A stretch of DNA of 64,000 bases from Lachnospiraceae bacterium. GTDB lineage: Bacteria; Bacillota; Clostridia; Lachnospirales; Lachnospiraceae. The notes below the pieces were generated by a model that saw nothing but the letters and a program-made list of their open reading frames with translations, did not search any database and was not told the origin of the DNA. How positions within the stretch are numbered: the first letter of the stretch is position 1; each line of letters opens with the position of its first letter. The stretch covers positions 62,001-126,000 of the forward strand of contig CABJAV010000007.1 of the NCBI GenBank assembly GCA_902363675.1. The letters run 5' to 3'. Both the position numbers and the translations under genes were made by a program. Positions 30,135-38,490 of this stretch are shown here, in pieces.

Positions 30135-30146
30135 GAGGTGACTTGA

Positions 30147-32282
30147 GTGGAAGAATTAAAATATGTTATAGAAGATAGTACGATAGCGGAATTGTTAGGT
30201 GTGCAGAATTTTTCTACAGATGAGGCTGCAATACTTGAATTGGTTAAGAATGCATATGATGCTAATGCATTGAATTTAAAAATTACATTTCAGAATGACA
30301 CACTTCGATTTGAAGATAATGGCATTGGCATGAATGCAGACGATATAAAAAAACATTGGATGCATATAGGTAAAAGTAGCAAAGAATATGAAATAATAGA
30401 TGAAAATAATAAAAAAAGAATTCAGGCTGGTTCGAAAGGTGTTGGAAGATTTGCATTATCGAGACTAGGGTATAGAGTATGTTTGAAATCAAAAAAAATA
30501 GATTCTGTTGGTGTAATTTGGAAAACAGATTGGAATACATCTGTTTTAGATGAGAACTATGACATTCACACTAAAGGAACAGATATAGAAATAATAGGAT
30601 TAAGGGAAAAGTGGAATAAAAAACGCATAGAAAACTTAAAAAAGTACTTAGAAAGAACTTATCATGATACATCTATGGAGATAAGAATTATTTCAGATAA
30701 TTATGATGAAATTGTAGTGGAACATTTTCCTAAAGCTGAAGTCGGAATCAATTGTAGAAGTAATATTGTTTTAAAGTATAACCAAGGAATCTTAGTGACA
30801 TCAGTAGAGTCAGATGAGTTCGAAAATGAGGCTTTAAAATATTGTCCAGGGATTGATATAAAAAAATATGAAACGAAAACGGATATTGTTAATGAGTTGA
30901 AAGGAAACAAAATTACGGAGCTTTTAGATGCTGATATACAAACAGTGGTTAATGATATTGGCGAATTTTCAGCAAATTTATACTTTAATATTTCCACATC
31001 AAAAGATGAAAAAGAGAAATTTTTATACAAGTATTTAAACACACCTAAAAATATTGAAAGTGGAATAATATTATATAGGAATGCATTTAGTATATCTTCA
31101 TATGAAGGAAGGAAAGATTGGTTAGGACTTGGAAAAAGATCTAGAAAATCCCCTGCGGCAGCTTCTCATCCAACGGGTGCATGGCGTGTGAGAGAAAATC
31201 AGATGGCAGGCTATGTCATGATAGATAAAAAGAAGAATGTTGTGCTTCAGGATATGGCTAACCGCCAAGGCTTAGATGAAAATATTTATTATCAGTTATT
31301 TGTTGAAATAATATTAGTAGGCATTAAAGAATTTGAAAGATATAGACAAAATATTGTTAGAAAAATAAATGTTAAGAATCAGGTAGAAGGGCAAAAAGCA
31401 ACACCTATTTCTGATCGAGTATTAAATCGACCGACATCTGTTAGTGGTCTAACAAAGGAAGAGGCAAAGCAATTAGCAACAGAAATCAAAAGTTATAAAA
31501 AGGAGGGAAAACAATATCAGAAAGATAAAGAAGCGGTAGAGGCTAGATATAAATATGATGTAAGAATTTTAAATGTATTAGCAACAACGGGATTAAAAGC
31601 TTCATCCATTGCACATGAAATGAAAAATGATAGAAATGCCATATATGATAATTACAATAATATAGTAGATGCATTAAAAGAATATGGTATGTGGGATGAA
31701 TTGAATTCTTCTGAAAAAACGAGAAAATCTTATAAAAATGTACCTTATTTGTTGGAAAGTAATGACGTTGTTGGAAGAAAATTGGTGACATTCATGGACA
31801 CTATGTTGGAAGAAATAGAAAAAAAACAGTTTGAGATTAGGTACCAGAGTATAGCAGATATCTTAACTATTATAAAAAAAGTGTGGGAAAGAGATTATGC
31901 ATGGCTTAGTATTGAAATTATAATGGATGAAGATATTGTTTATCAGATTTCAGAAGATATATTGCAGGTTATTTTTGATAATCTGATTTTAAATAGTGTG
32001 CAGCAAAATGAAAATACGCAAAAACTAATGATCACTATATCTATAAATGAGACTAATGGATTTTTAAATATTAAATATTGTGATAATGGAAAAGGACTTG
32101 ATGATAAGTATAAAACGGATCCGATGAAAATATTAGAGGTACATGAAACTACAAGAACTAACGGGCATGGTCTCGGAATGTGGATTGTAAATAATACATG
32201 TACAATGTCAGGGGGAGAAATACAGAAAATAGGTGGGGAAAAGGGATTTGAAATAGAATTCACTATAGGAGGAAAAATATAA
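30147..32282 (+). CDS. Soluble protein with an Hsp90/MORC-like ATPase and a histidine-kinase core
   Basis: A 711-residue protein with two GHKL modules. The N-terminal one has the N-box ELVKNAYDAN at 31-40, DNGIGM at 57-62 and GSKGVGRFA at 95-103, as in Hsp90, MutL and MORC ATPases. Residues about 420-470 form a charged coiled coil. A dimerization helix carries the candidate phosphoacceptor H490 (IAHEMKN). The C-terminal kinase domain has the N-box near 611-616, DNGKG at 646 and NGHGLGMWIV at 672-681. No membrane helix is visible. GTG 30147 has AGGAGGTGA just upstream. It overlaps the receiver gene by one base, so a kinase-receiver pair embedded in a methylase/nuclease operon is likely. Confidence 0.8.
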   Translation: MEELKYVIEDSTIAELLGVQNFSTDEAAILELVKNAYDANALNLKITFQNDTLRFEDNGIGMNADDIKKHWMHIGKSSKEYEIIDENNKKRIQAGSKGVGRFALSRLGYRVCLKSKKIDSVGVIWKTDWNTSVLDENYDIHTKGTDIEIIGLREKWNKKRIENLKKYLERTYHDTSMEIRIISDNYDEIVVEHFPKAEVGINCRSNIVLKYNQGILVTSVESDEFENEALKYCPGIDIKKYETKTDIVNELKGNKITELLDADIQTVVNDIGEFSANLYFNISTSKDEKEKFLYKYLNTPKNIESGIILYRNAFSISSYEGRKDWLGLGKRSRKSPAAASHPTGAWRVRENQMAGYVMIDKKKNVVLQDMANRQGLDENIYYQLFVEIILVGIKEFERYRQNIVRKINVKNQVEGQKATPISDRVLNRPTSVSGLTKEEAKQLATEIKSYKKEGKQYQKDKEAVEARYKYDVRILNVLATTGLKASSIAHEMKNDRNAIYDNYNNIVDALKEYGMWDELNSSEKTRKSYKNVPYLLESNDVVGRKLVTFMDTMLEEIEKKQFEIRYQSIADILTIIKKVWERDYAWLSIEIIMDEDIVYQISEDILQVIFDNLILNSVQQNENTQKLMITISINETNGFLNIKYCDNGKGLDDKYKTDPMKILEVHETTRTNGHGLGMWIVNNTCTMSGGEIQKIGGEKGFEIEFTIGGKI

Positions 32283-32875
32283 TGGAAAACTTAAAAATTA
32301 TATATATAGATGATTATCCGGAGACTTCATTATCCAAATATTTGGATAAATATAAGAATTCGAGTTGTAATGTTGAATCTTTAGATATTAAATTCAATCC
32401 AGATGCAGGATACGAGAGTTTGATTAATAATCCGGATGTTAAATCAGCAAATATAATTTTTATAGACTCAAAATTATTTGAAAATAGAACAGCAATAGCA
32501 GGAAAGTTTACAGGAGAAGAATTTAAAATTATTCTAAAAAAATATTTTCCGTTTATAGAGGTGATTGTTATTACGCAAAATGATATCGCCCCAGATTATG
32601 AAACAATTTCTAAATATGATCCTAAATGCGGAAAGACGCCAGTGGAATATTATGATGAAAAGCTTCCTCCAATATTAGATCAATGTATTAGAAATATTTT
32701 TGAAGTTAGAAAAATTACCTCAGAATTGCAAAAGAATACTAGCTGGGAAAAAGTTATGGTCGAAAAAATAGTGAATTCAGTTAATGGTCAAGGAAAATTT
32801 GATGAATTTACTAAGAATGATATTGATGATGTGATAAAAATGTTTCAAGAGTTGCAGACAAAAGTAGAGGGATAG
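32282..32875 (+). CDS. Stand-alone receiver-like protein
   Basis: A 197-residue protein whose first 130 residues fit a response-regulator receiver. It has an acidic pair D10-D11 in IIYIDDYPE, a candidate phospho-aspartate D62 in IIFIDSK, and a switch Thr T98 in VIVITQND. No known DNA-binding output domain follows; the last 60 residues are helical and charged. It is translationally coupled to the upstream kinase-like gene and lies four bases before the HNH gene. It may relay a signal from the ATPase/kinase to the nuclease. The receiver call rests on spacing of the acidic and Thr residues, so it is moderately sure. Confidence 0.65.
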   Translation: MENLKIIYIDDYPETSLSKYLDKYKNSSCNVESLDIKFNPDAGYESLINNPDVKSANIIFIDSKLFENRTAIAGKFTGEEFKIILKKYFPFIEVIVITQNDIAPDYETISKYDPKCGKTPVEYYDEKLPPILDQCIRNIFEVRKITSELQKNTSWEKVMVEKIVNSVNGQGKFDEFTKNDIDDVIKMFQELQTKVEG

Positions 32876-32879
32876 GAAT

Positions 32880-33506
32880 ATGGACTACAGAAGAACAAAG
32901 TATTGTCCGGAATTAATTGATGTGTCACAAAAAAAGAAAGAAGTAGAAAAATTAGTTGAAATAGAGCACCCTAATGCAAAAGATATGCATAGATATATTA
33001 GTGATAATTCTCAGAAATTTAAGTTGGAATTTATTAAAGCATATAATGGGAAATGTGCATATTGTGGAGCTTCAATTGATTTGATAAAAAAGACTGAATT
33101 TGAAATAGATCATTTTTTATATGAAAAAGCTCCTATATTTGCTACAAAAAAAGATGCAGGTTATATGGAAAATTTAATCCTATCATGTCATGACTGTAAT
33201 CATAATAAAAATTCATTTTGGATTGAAAAGGAAGAAATGGATACATTGAATCCGGATGGAGAAAAAATTAAGAATGTATTTATAAGAGATGACAAATATT
33301 ATATTCAGATAAATGATGAGTTTAAAGAAAATACAACTATAGAAGGGTTTTATAATAAGCTTTGTTTGGGATCTGAATTACATAGGTTGGATTATTTAAT
33401 AATGAATATAATTGGATTGCAGAGATCTTGTGAAGACAATAGTGATTTATATGTCGGACTTGGGAAAATACTAGATACAATAAGGGAAAAGAGAAATATT
33501 ATGTAG
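32880..33506 (+). CDS. HNH endonuclease, last gene of the four-gene operon
   Basis: A 208-residue protein with a zinc-bound HNH motif: CAYCG, EIDHF (metal-binding His), NLILSC and HDCNHNK. The family cuts DNA, often in restriction or phage-defence settings. It lies four bases after the receiver gene. With the methyltransferase at the head of the operon it could be the cleaving arm of a regulated restriction system. No other domain is evident. Confidence 0.85.
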   Translation: MDYRRTKYCPELIDVSQKKKEVEKLVEIEHPNAKDMHRYISDNSQKFKLEFIKAYNGKCAYCGASIDLIKKTEFEIDHFLYEKAPIFATKKDAGYMENLILSCHDCNHNKNSFWIEKEEMDTLNPDGEKIKNVFIRDDKYYIQINDEFKENTTIEGFYNKLCLGSELHRLDYLIMNIIGLQRSCEDNSDLYVGLGKILDTIREKRNIM

Positions 33507-33581
33507 AATAAAGTTCTAATCATAAAGTTTTATTTATGCAATATTACGCAGAAAAATTTTTGCAAAGAAGGAAGTGAATTC

Positions 33582-35021
33582 ATGGACATAAAGCAGCTAA
33601 TTGGTGAGACCACAGATTATGACAAAAAGCTTGCACTTGAGACAAAGAAACCCAAAAGCTGGTGCAAGAGTATAAGTGCATTTGCAAATTGCTATGGTGG
33701 TAAGCTGGTATTTGGTGTGGCAAACGATGATGCGTTGGTTGGTCTTTCGGATGCTGAAGAAGATGCAGAGAAAATTAGTGAGATAATTAAAACACACCTT
33801 AATCCAATACCAGAGTTTAATCTTTCATTTGAAAAAGATAATGACAAGACATTCGTTATTGTAGAAGTTATGAAAGGGCAGCAGACACCATACTATAATG
33901 AAGGCGATGGGCAACTTATTGCATTTATGCGTATAGGAAATGAAAGTGTTCCGGCAACCCCTTCGCAGTTGAGAGAATTGGTACTTCGTGGGAGCGGTGA
34001 AAGTTATGATAGCTTGAAATTAAGATATGATTTTAACAATATGTCCTTTACAAAATTAAAATCAGTATATAAACAGAGAACGGGGAATACATTTGAAGAT
34101 ACAGATTATGAATATTTTGGTTTGATTGATGAAAAAGGAAATCTAACGAATGCTGGAGCACTTTTGGCAGATGAATCTCCGGTTCGTCATTCCAGATTAT
34201 TTTGTACAAGATGGAATGGAATTACGAAGGCATCTGGAATTGTAGATGCACTTGATGATAAGGAATATACGGGAAGTCTTGTCACACTATTGCAGGCAGG
34301 AACAGATTTTGTCAGAAATAATTCCAAGAAAGCATGGCGTAAGGTTGGTGACGGCAGAATTGAAATGCCGGATTATCCGGATCGAGCAGTGCTTGAAGGT
34401 GTAGTAAATGCATTGATTCATAGAAACTATATGGAGATAGGCAGTGAAGTCCATATAGATATGTTCGATGATAGAATCGAAATATATTCACCGGGTGGAA
34501 TGATAAGCGGAATATCTCTAGAGGGAAAAGATTTATTGAAAATTCCATCAAAGCGAAGAAATCCGATATTAGCTGATATATTCAGCCGTTTGAAATATAT
34601 GGAGCGTAGAGGCAGTGGATTTAAGAAGATATTGGCAGACTACGAGGGACAAGTTGAATTTGATGAGTCTAAGATGCCAGTCTTTGATGCGGATAATGAT
34701 GATTTTACATTGACTTTATATAATTTGAATTATGGCTCTAATTATGCAACACAGGTGAATGAAAATGTCATAGAAAATGTCATAGAAATTTCGGAAGAAA
34801 AAATTAAGAAGTTAATGCCAGAGTATTCTAAGAAGAAGCTTGCTAAAGCATGTGAAATCCTGAAAATGATTTCGGAAAACCCGAATATTTCTATAGATGA
34901 ATTAAGAATAGCCTTAGACGTTACGGATAGAACAATTGCTAGATATATATCTGAATTAAAGGATAAAGGTGTCATAGAACGAAAAGGTCCAGATAATGGT
35001 GGAAAATGGAAAATTAGGTAA
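33582..35021 (+). CDS. AlbA_2 (Schlafen-type) domain ATP-binding regulator
   Basis: A 479-residue protein. The N-terminal AlbA_2 domain reads SISAFANCYGGKLVFGVANDD with RIGNESVPAT. A central HATPase_c_4-like region has NALIHRNYMEIGSEV and IEIYSPGGM near residue 300. The C-terminus is a winged helix (ITIDELRIALDVTDRTIARYISEL type). Such proteins are called transcriptional regulators or putative nucleic-acid binders and are frequent in defence islands. It follows the HNH gene by 75 bases with its own site (GAAGGAAGTG), so it may be a separate gene. Confidence 0.8.
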   Translation: MDIKQLIGETTDYDKKLALETKKPKSWCKSISAFANCYGGKLVFGVANDDALVGLSDAEEDAEKISEIIKTHLNPIPEFNLSFEKDNDKTFVIVEVMKGQQTPYYNEGDGQLIAFMRIGNESVPATPSQLRELVLRGSGESYDSLKLRYDFNNMSFTKLKSVYKQRTGNTFEDTDYEYFGLIDEKGNLTNAGALLADESPVRHSRLFCTRWNGITKASGIVDALDDKEYTGSLVTLLQAGTDFVRNNSKKAWRKVGDGRIEMPDYPDRAVLEGVVNALIHRNYMEIGSEVHIDMFDDRIEIYSPGGMISGISLEGKDLLKIPSKRRNPILADIFSRLKYMERRGSGFKKILADYEGQVEFDESKMPVFDADNDDFTLTLYNLNYGSNYATQVNENVIENVIEISEEKIKKLMPEYSKKKLAKACEILKMISENPNISIDELRIALDVTDRTIARYISELKDKGVIERKGPDNGGKWKIR

Positions 35022-35083
35022 GTAAATGACAGTAAATTTGGCACTCAATGTAACGCCCAAACTTTCACTCAAGAATATTCCGA

Positions 35084-35242
35084 AGTTAGTCTCAACGAAG
35101 TCTCACGAGATTTGAGACTGAGGGAGACACTATGATATAGAAAAATGCGATAAAATCGGTATTTGCAGGTGAATTATAAAGTTGTAGTCTCAAGCCAGTC
35201 TCATTTTTGAAATTGTTTGTTGAGACTAACATGAGACTGAGG
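35084..35242 (+). promoter_or_regulatory. Clustered AGTCTC / GAGACT repeats upstream of the DUF6933 pair
   Basis: Seven copies of the hexamer or its complement form two inverted arrays. The first (35084-35128) has two AGTCTCA sites facing TTGAGACTGAGGG. The second (35183-35242) has two AGTCTCA sites facing TTGAGACT and TGAGACTGAGG, and runs straight into the AGGAGG of the next gene. The layout suggests an operator or a pair of RNA hairpins governing the next gene. Confidence 0.5.
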
Positions 35243-35254
35243 AGGTTCAAAATC

Positions 35255-35578
35255 ATGGACATAAGCAAAAAGGATTGGAAATTATTTCGAGAAAGATTAT
35301 CAGGCTGGCAGGAAAATTATATGGAAGGTCTTGTTAAAGAGTATGCAAATTTTCTGAATGATGATAAAAAGCCTGCATCAGAGAAATTCTGGGAACTTGA
35401 AAAACGGATAAAAGAAGATAAACGTCATCCGGGAGTTGTCATGGAACTGAAAAAATCAGAGGTAATATGGGATATTGTTCGTCTTATTAGACTGAAAGTA
35501 ATTACATATAATGATTTATCAGACTTTAGTGATGAATTACAGAATGAAGTAAAAAGAATACTTGAGATGAGCAGGTGA
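35255..35578 (+). CDS. Small charged protein paired with DUF6933
   Basis: A 107-residue soluble protein, mostly helical and rich in Lys and Glu. It starts MDISKKDWKLFRERLSGWQENY and has the conserved-looking HPGVVMELKKSEVIWDIVRLI block. ATG 35255 has AGGAGG nine bases upstream; the frame opens at 35207. Similar proteins occur in Lachnospiraceae, but I know no function. The next gene follows within a few bases, and the repeat array upstream suggests autoregulation of the two genes, as in toxin-antitoxin loci. That comparison is speculative. Confidence 0.7.
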   Translation: MDISKKDWKLFRERLSGWQENYMEGLVKEYANFLNDDKKPASEKFWELEKRIKEDKRHPGVVMELKKSEVIWDIVRLIRLKVITYNDLSDFSDELQNEVKRILEMSR

Positions 35579-35583
35579 TACAT

Positions 35584-36168
35584 ATGGAGATTGGTGCAAC
35601 AAAATCAGTTCAAGATCGACTAAAAACAACAAAGATTGAAGAAAACAAAGGTGCTTCACTTGTGTTCTGCTGGGACACACATTTGACGAAAATAAAAGGA
35701 AGAAATGTCTTGTTTATTGTGAATGCCAGTAATCGTTATACAATAGCAATGACAGATATTGAACCAAGAAACTGGAATTACTATACAATGTATATCCGCA
35801 GTGTGATTCATGGCGTGATGCAGGAAATGGGATATTCCGAGGAACAGATAGGGCAGTATTTTAAAATGTCAGGCGATACAACTGTAACAAAAACTCATGG
35901 TAGGAAATCGGTTGGTGGCATTAACAGAATGGTAATGGATGCACAGTATTTTGGTAAAAAGCTGGAGAAAGAAGTAAAGTATCAATGGGAACTTAGTGAG
36001 TATCTAAACAGAGATATTTGTCAGCCTGAGGGATTTGATGCATATGGATATCCGAGTGAACTTTTTAAATTAGACATGGAACGATTAGGGATTATTTCTA
36101 AGAGAAAGCCTGCAAAGATAATCGATTTTACCAAATACATAGATACCAATCGCAGTACTAACCATTAG
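35584..36168 (+). CDS. DUF6933-like protein
   Basis: A 194-residue protein opening EIGATKSVQDRL, followed by FCWDTHLTKIKGRNVLFIVN and ASNRYTIAM, which resembles the DUF6933 family (function unknown). ATG 35584 is chosen; a GTG at 35575 overlaps the upstream stop. It is co-transcribed with the small charged gene before it. No catalytic motif can be named. The C-terminus ends in a poorly conserved basic tail. Confidence 0.65.
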   Translation: MEIGATKSVQDRLKTTKIEENKGASLVFCWDTHLTKIKGRNVLFIVNASNRYTIAMTDIEPRNWNYYTMYIRSVIHGVMQEMGYSEEQIGQYFKMSGDTTVTKTHGRKSVGGINRMVMDAQYFGKKLEKEVKYQWELSEYLNRDICQPEGFDAYGYPSELFKLDMERLGIISKRKPAKIIDFTKYIDTNRSTNH

Positions 36169-36209
36169 CACAAAAAAATTATTAAAGTAATTGTTTGGGC
36201 ATAAGAAGT

Positions 36210-36290
36210 TAGTTTGCAATGACGAAAAGCAAGATGTATAAAATAATTCGTCGCTAAAAAAGTGACGAAAAAAGCGACGGAAAAGGAGAA
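36210..36290 (+). promoter_or_regulatory. GACGAAAA / CGTCGC repeat array before a start-less ORF
   Basis: CGTCGCT at 36249-36255 and AGCGACG about 20 bases later form a 7-bp inverted repeat. GTGACGAA and GACGAAAA copies lie around it, followed by AAAAGGAG. The design parallels the AGTCTC array at 35084-35242, with a different hexamer. It suggests a second small regulated unit whose gene has decayed. Confidence 0.4.
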
Positions 36291-36302
36291 CATAATAAAT
36301 AG

Positions 36303-36479
36303 TTAAGAGACTTATTTTATGATATAGAAAAACATTATTTTAATATGCTTGATATAGGTGAGAGTTTTCTTGAATGCTTAGATAAAGAGCAAGAACGAAT
36401 AAAATTGTTGGAAACAGAAACAAAAATACAAAATAATACAGAAGAACTTATAGAATTATATAAAAATTCAGTACAATAA
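36303..36479 (+). pseudogene. Remnant of a small helical protein gene
   Basis: A frame just after TAG 36300-36302 encodes DLFYDIEKHYFNMLDIGESF and a further Lys/Glu-rich helix to TAA 36477-36479. A good AAGGAG site lies just upstream but no ATG, GTG or TTG follows it at proper distance, so the start seems lost. An internal ATG at about 36339 would give a 46-residue product. Nothing else is seen between 36169 and 36517. Confidence 0.4.
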
Positions 36480-36517
36480 GATGAATGAAAAATTGTAAGA
36501 TAAACAGGAGGTTCAAA

Positions 36518-36868
36518 ATGTTATTTTTATGTTATCCCAAATGTTCAACATGTCAGAAAGCGAGGAAATGGCTTGACGAACATGGTATAAAGTATACAGA
36601 ACGTCACATTGTGGAGAAAAATCCAACATATGATGAATTAAAGGTGTGGTATCAGCAGAGCGGTCTGCCAATAAAGAAGTTTTTTAATACAAGTGGTTTG
36701 GTCTATAAAGAAATGCAATTAAAGGATAAGCTAACATTAATGAGTGAAGAGGAACAGTTAATGTTGCTTGCTACGCATGGAATGTTGGTAAAGCGTCCAA
36801 TGATGATAACTCATGATATTGTGTTAGTTGGATTTAAGGAAGCTGATTGGGAAGGAGCTCTTTTATGA
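36518..36868 (+). CDS. ArsC/Spx-family (arsenate reductase-like) protein
   Basis: A 116-residue thioredoxin-fold protein with CSTC at 9-12 (KCSTCQKARKWLD) and the C-terminal LVKRPMM block common to ArsC, YffB and Spx relatives. No other arsenic gene is near, so arsenate reduction is not supported. A redox or regulatory role as in MgsR/YffB is equally possible. AGGAGG precedes the ATG. The stop overlaps the rhuM-like start (ATGA), which couples it to an island gene. Confidence 0.8.
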   Translation: MLFLCYPKCSTCQKARKWLDEHGIKYTERHIVEKNPTYDELKVWYQQSGLPIKKFFNTSGLVYKEMQLKDKLTLMSEEEQLMLLATHGMLVKRPMMITHDIVLVGFKEADWEGALL

Positions 36869-37887
36869 GTAAAGAATTACAGATAAGAAATAGCACTGTT
36901 GATTTCTTGGTTTTCACACGAGATGCAGGAGAAGACGGAATAGAAGTCAGGGTTCAGAATGGCGATGTATGGCTTACGCAGAAAGCAATTTCGCAGCTTT
37001 TTGATGTAGATAGAAGTGTGATTACAAAACATCTGAGCAATATTTTTAAAGAGGGAGAATTAGATGAAAATTCAGTTTGTGCAAAATTTGCACAAACTGC
37101 GGATGATGGGAAAACATACAATTATAAGTTCTATTCATTAGCAGCTATTATTGCTGTGGGCTATCGCATTAATTCAGAGCGGGCAATGCAGTTTAGAACA
37201 TGGGCAACAAAAGTATTGGATACATTTACAAAGCAGGGTTATGTTCTTGATAAAAGCAGATTGATTAATGGACAAATTTTCGACGAAGATTATTTTGAGC
37301 ATCTTATTGCTGAGATTCAGGAAATCAGAGCAAGTGAGAGAAGATTTTACCAGAAAATTACAGACATATATGCAACAGCAGTTGATTATGATAAGAATTC
37401 ACAGGTGACAAGAGAGTTTTATGCAACAGTTCAGAATAAGATGCATTATGCAGTTCATGGTAATACAGCGGAAGAAGTGATAGTGGCAAGAGCTGATCAT
37501 AATAAGGAACATATGGGACTTAAATCATGGAAAAATGCGCCTGATGGTAAAATAGTAAAAACAGATGTGTCAATTGCAAAAAACTACTTGGAAAAAGAAG
37601 AAGTTGCAGAATTAAATGAGATTGTGACAATGTATCTTGATTATGCAACAAGACAGGCACGAAGACATATTCCTATGACTATGGAAGATTGGAAAACAAA
37701 GCTTGACGCATTTCTTAGATTTAATGATGCGGATGTACTTCAGGATAAAGGAAAAGTAACAGCAGCTATTGCAAAGGAATTTGCAGAAAGTGAGTTTGAG
37801 AAATACAGAGTTATGCAGGATTCACTATATGAAAGTGACTTTGATAAATTGATGAATGATATGGAAAAGAATGATGTTATCCATTAG
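36865..37887 (+). CDS. RhuM-family protein
   Basis: A 340-residue member of the RhuM group, named from a Salmonella pathogenicity-island gene of unknown role. The N-terminal part VWLTQKAISQLFDVDRSVITKHLSNIF resembles a DNA-binding domain, followed by YKFYSLAAIIAVGYRINSE, a Fic/KilA-N-like stretch typical of the family. These genes travel with restriction and mobile regions. Overlap of four bases with the ArsC-like gene indicates coupling. It is the last convincing island gene. Confidence 0.85.
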   Translation: MSKELQIRNSTVDFLVFTRDAGEDGIEVRVQNGDVWLTQKAISQLFDVDRSVITKHLSNIFKEGELDENSVCAKFAQTADDGKTYNYKFYSLAAIIAVGYRINSERAMQFRTWATKVLDTFTKQGYVLDKSRLINGQIFDEDYFEHLIAEIQEIRASERRFYQKITDIYATAVDYDKNSQVTREFYATVQNKMHYAVHGNTAEEVIVARADHNKEHMGLKSWKNAPDGKIVKTDVSIAKNYLEKEEVAELNEIVTMYLDYATRQARRHIPMTMEDWKTKLDAFLRFNDADVLQDKGKVTAAIAKEFAESEFEKYRVMQDSLYESDFDKLMNDMEKNDVIH

Positions 37888-38173
37888 TACCTCAAAATTT
37901 CTAGTTGCAGAAACATCGTCCGGAGATTATAATTTCCATAGGTGGACTTGCAAACTATCAGATGATTATTCTCTGAATAGTAAACAAACCTGCAAGCCAC
38001 CGGAACTACACACAATAATGAAAAAATACAATGGTACTGGATTGGTACTAAAAATATGTGAAACGAAGAATAACGTGTGGAAAAAGTATAGGTTATCAAT
38101 ACAAAATAGTATAGATAACCACATTAAAATAACCTCAATCAAACCAGACTCTGCGAGTTTGAATAACGGATTA
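37888..38173 (+). other. Non-coding or decayed DNA at the right edge of the island
   Basis: No convincing gene is present. A frame of 125 codons at 37856-38233 overlaps the rhuM-like gene and has no ribosome site. The stretch includes AAGCCACCGGAAC at 37994-38006, which resembles the AAGCCACCAGGAAC of the guaA 3' end except for one base, and may mark a worn attachment site. Confidence 0.3.
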
Positions 38174-38219
38174 AAATGCCGAAAGCTTGTATTTATGCGG
38201 GCTTTCGGCATTTGTTTTA
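38174..38219. terminator. Strong hairpin terminator at the island edge
   Basis: A perfect 13-bp stem (AAATGCCGAAAGC / GCTTTCGGCATTT) is followed by TTTTAT after a G, with A-rich sequence on the other side, so it may work in both directions. Confidence 0.75.
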
Positions 38220-38414
38220 TCAAATGGCTCTAGTTTGGCTCTATTTGTGGGCGGGATAAGGGTTGCGAAAGCACTGATGGAGAAATAAAGGCATAATGGT
38301 AAGGAAAAAGTGATATATGCATCTTGGAAGCACAGCAATACTGAAAATTATAAGTTCAGCTGGAACAAAAAGTATGTTATGTACTGGAGAATTCCGGGAA
38401 TCTGTGGGGAGTAA

Positions 38415-38443
38415 TTGCGGGAAAAAAGGGAAAAGCGTATAAT
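38415..38443 (+). promoter_or_regulatory. Promoter of the regulator/ABC/kinase locus
   Basis: TTGCGG and TATAAT are 17 bases apart. The start would be near 38450, about 40 bases before the response-regulator gene. The rest of 38220-38490 holds no gene that I can support. Confidence 0.5.
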
Positions 38444-38490
38444 GCAAGAAAATAATGTTTTCACAGTGTAAAATAGAGGAGAGAACTATC

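Noticed and set aside
34750..34790. Short tandem repeat in the AlbA_2 gene (ENVIENVIE) as a CRISPR or phase-variable repeat
   Set aside because: Only two imperfect coding copies of 12 bases exist, which is ordinary protein repetition.
37994..38006. Near copy of the guaA 3' end as a definite attR site
   Set aside because: Only about 13 bases match and one base is missing. Without an integrase or an empty site it is kept as a hint within the island finding, not as a called attachment site.
37856..38233. 125-codon frame after the RhuM gene
   Set aside because: It overlaps the end of the RhuM gene, has no ribosome site and runs through the terminator hairpin.
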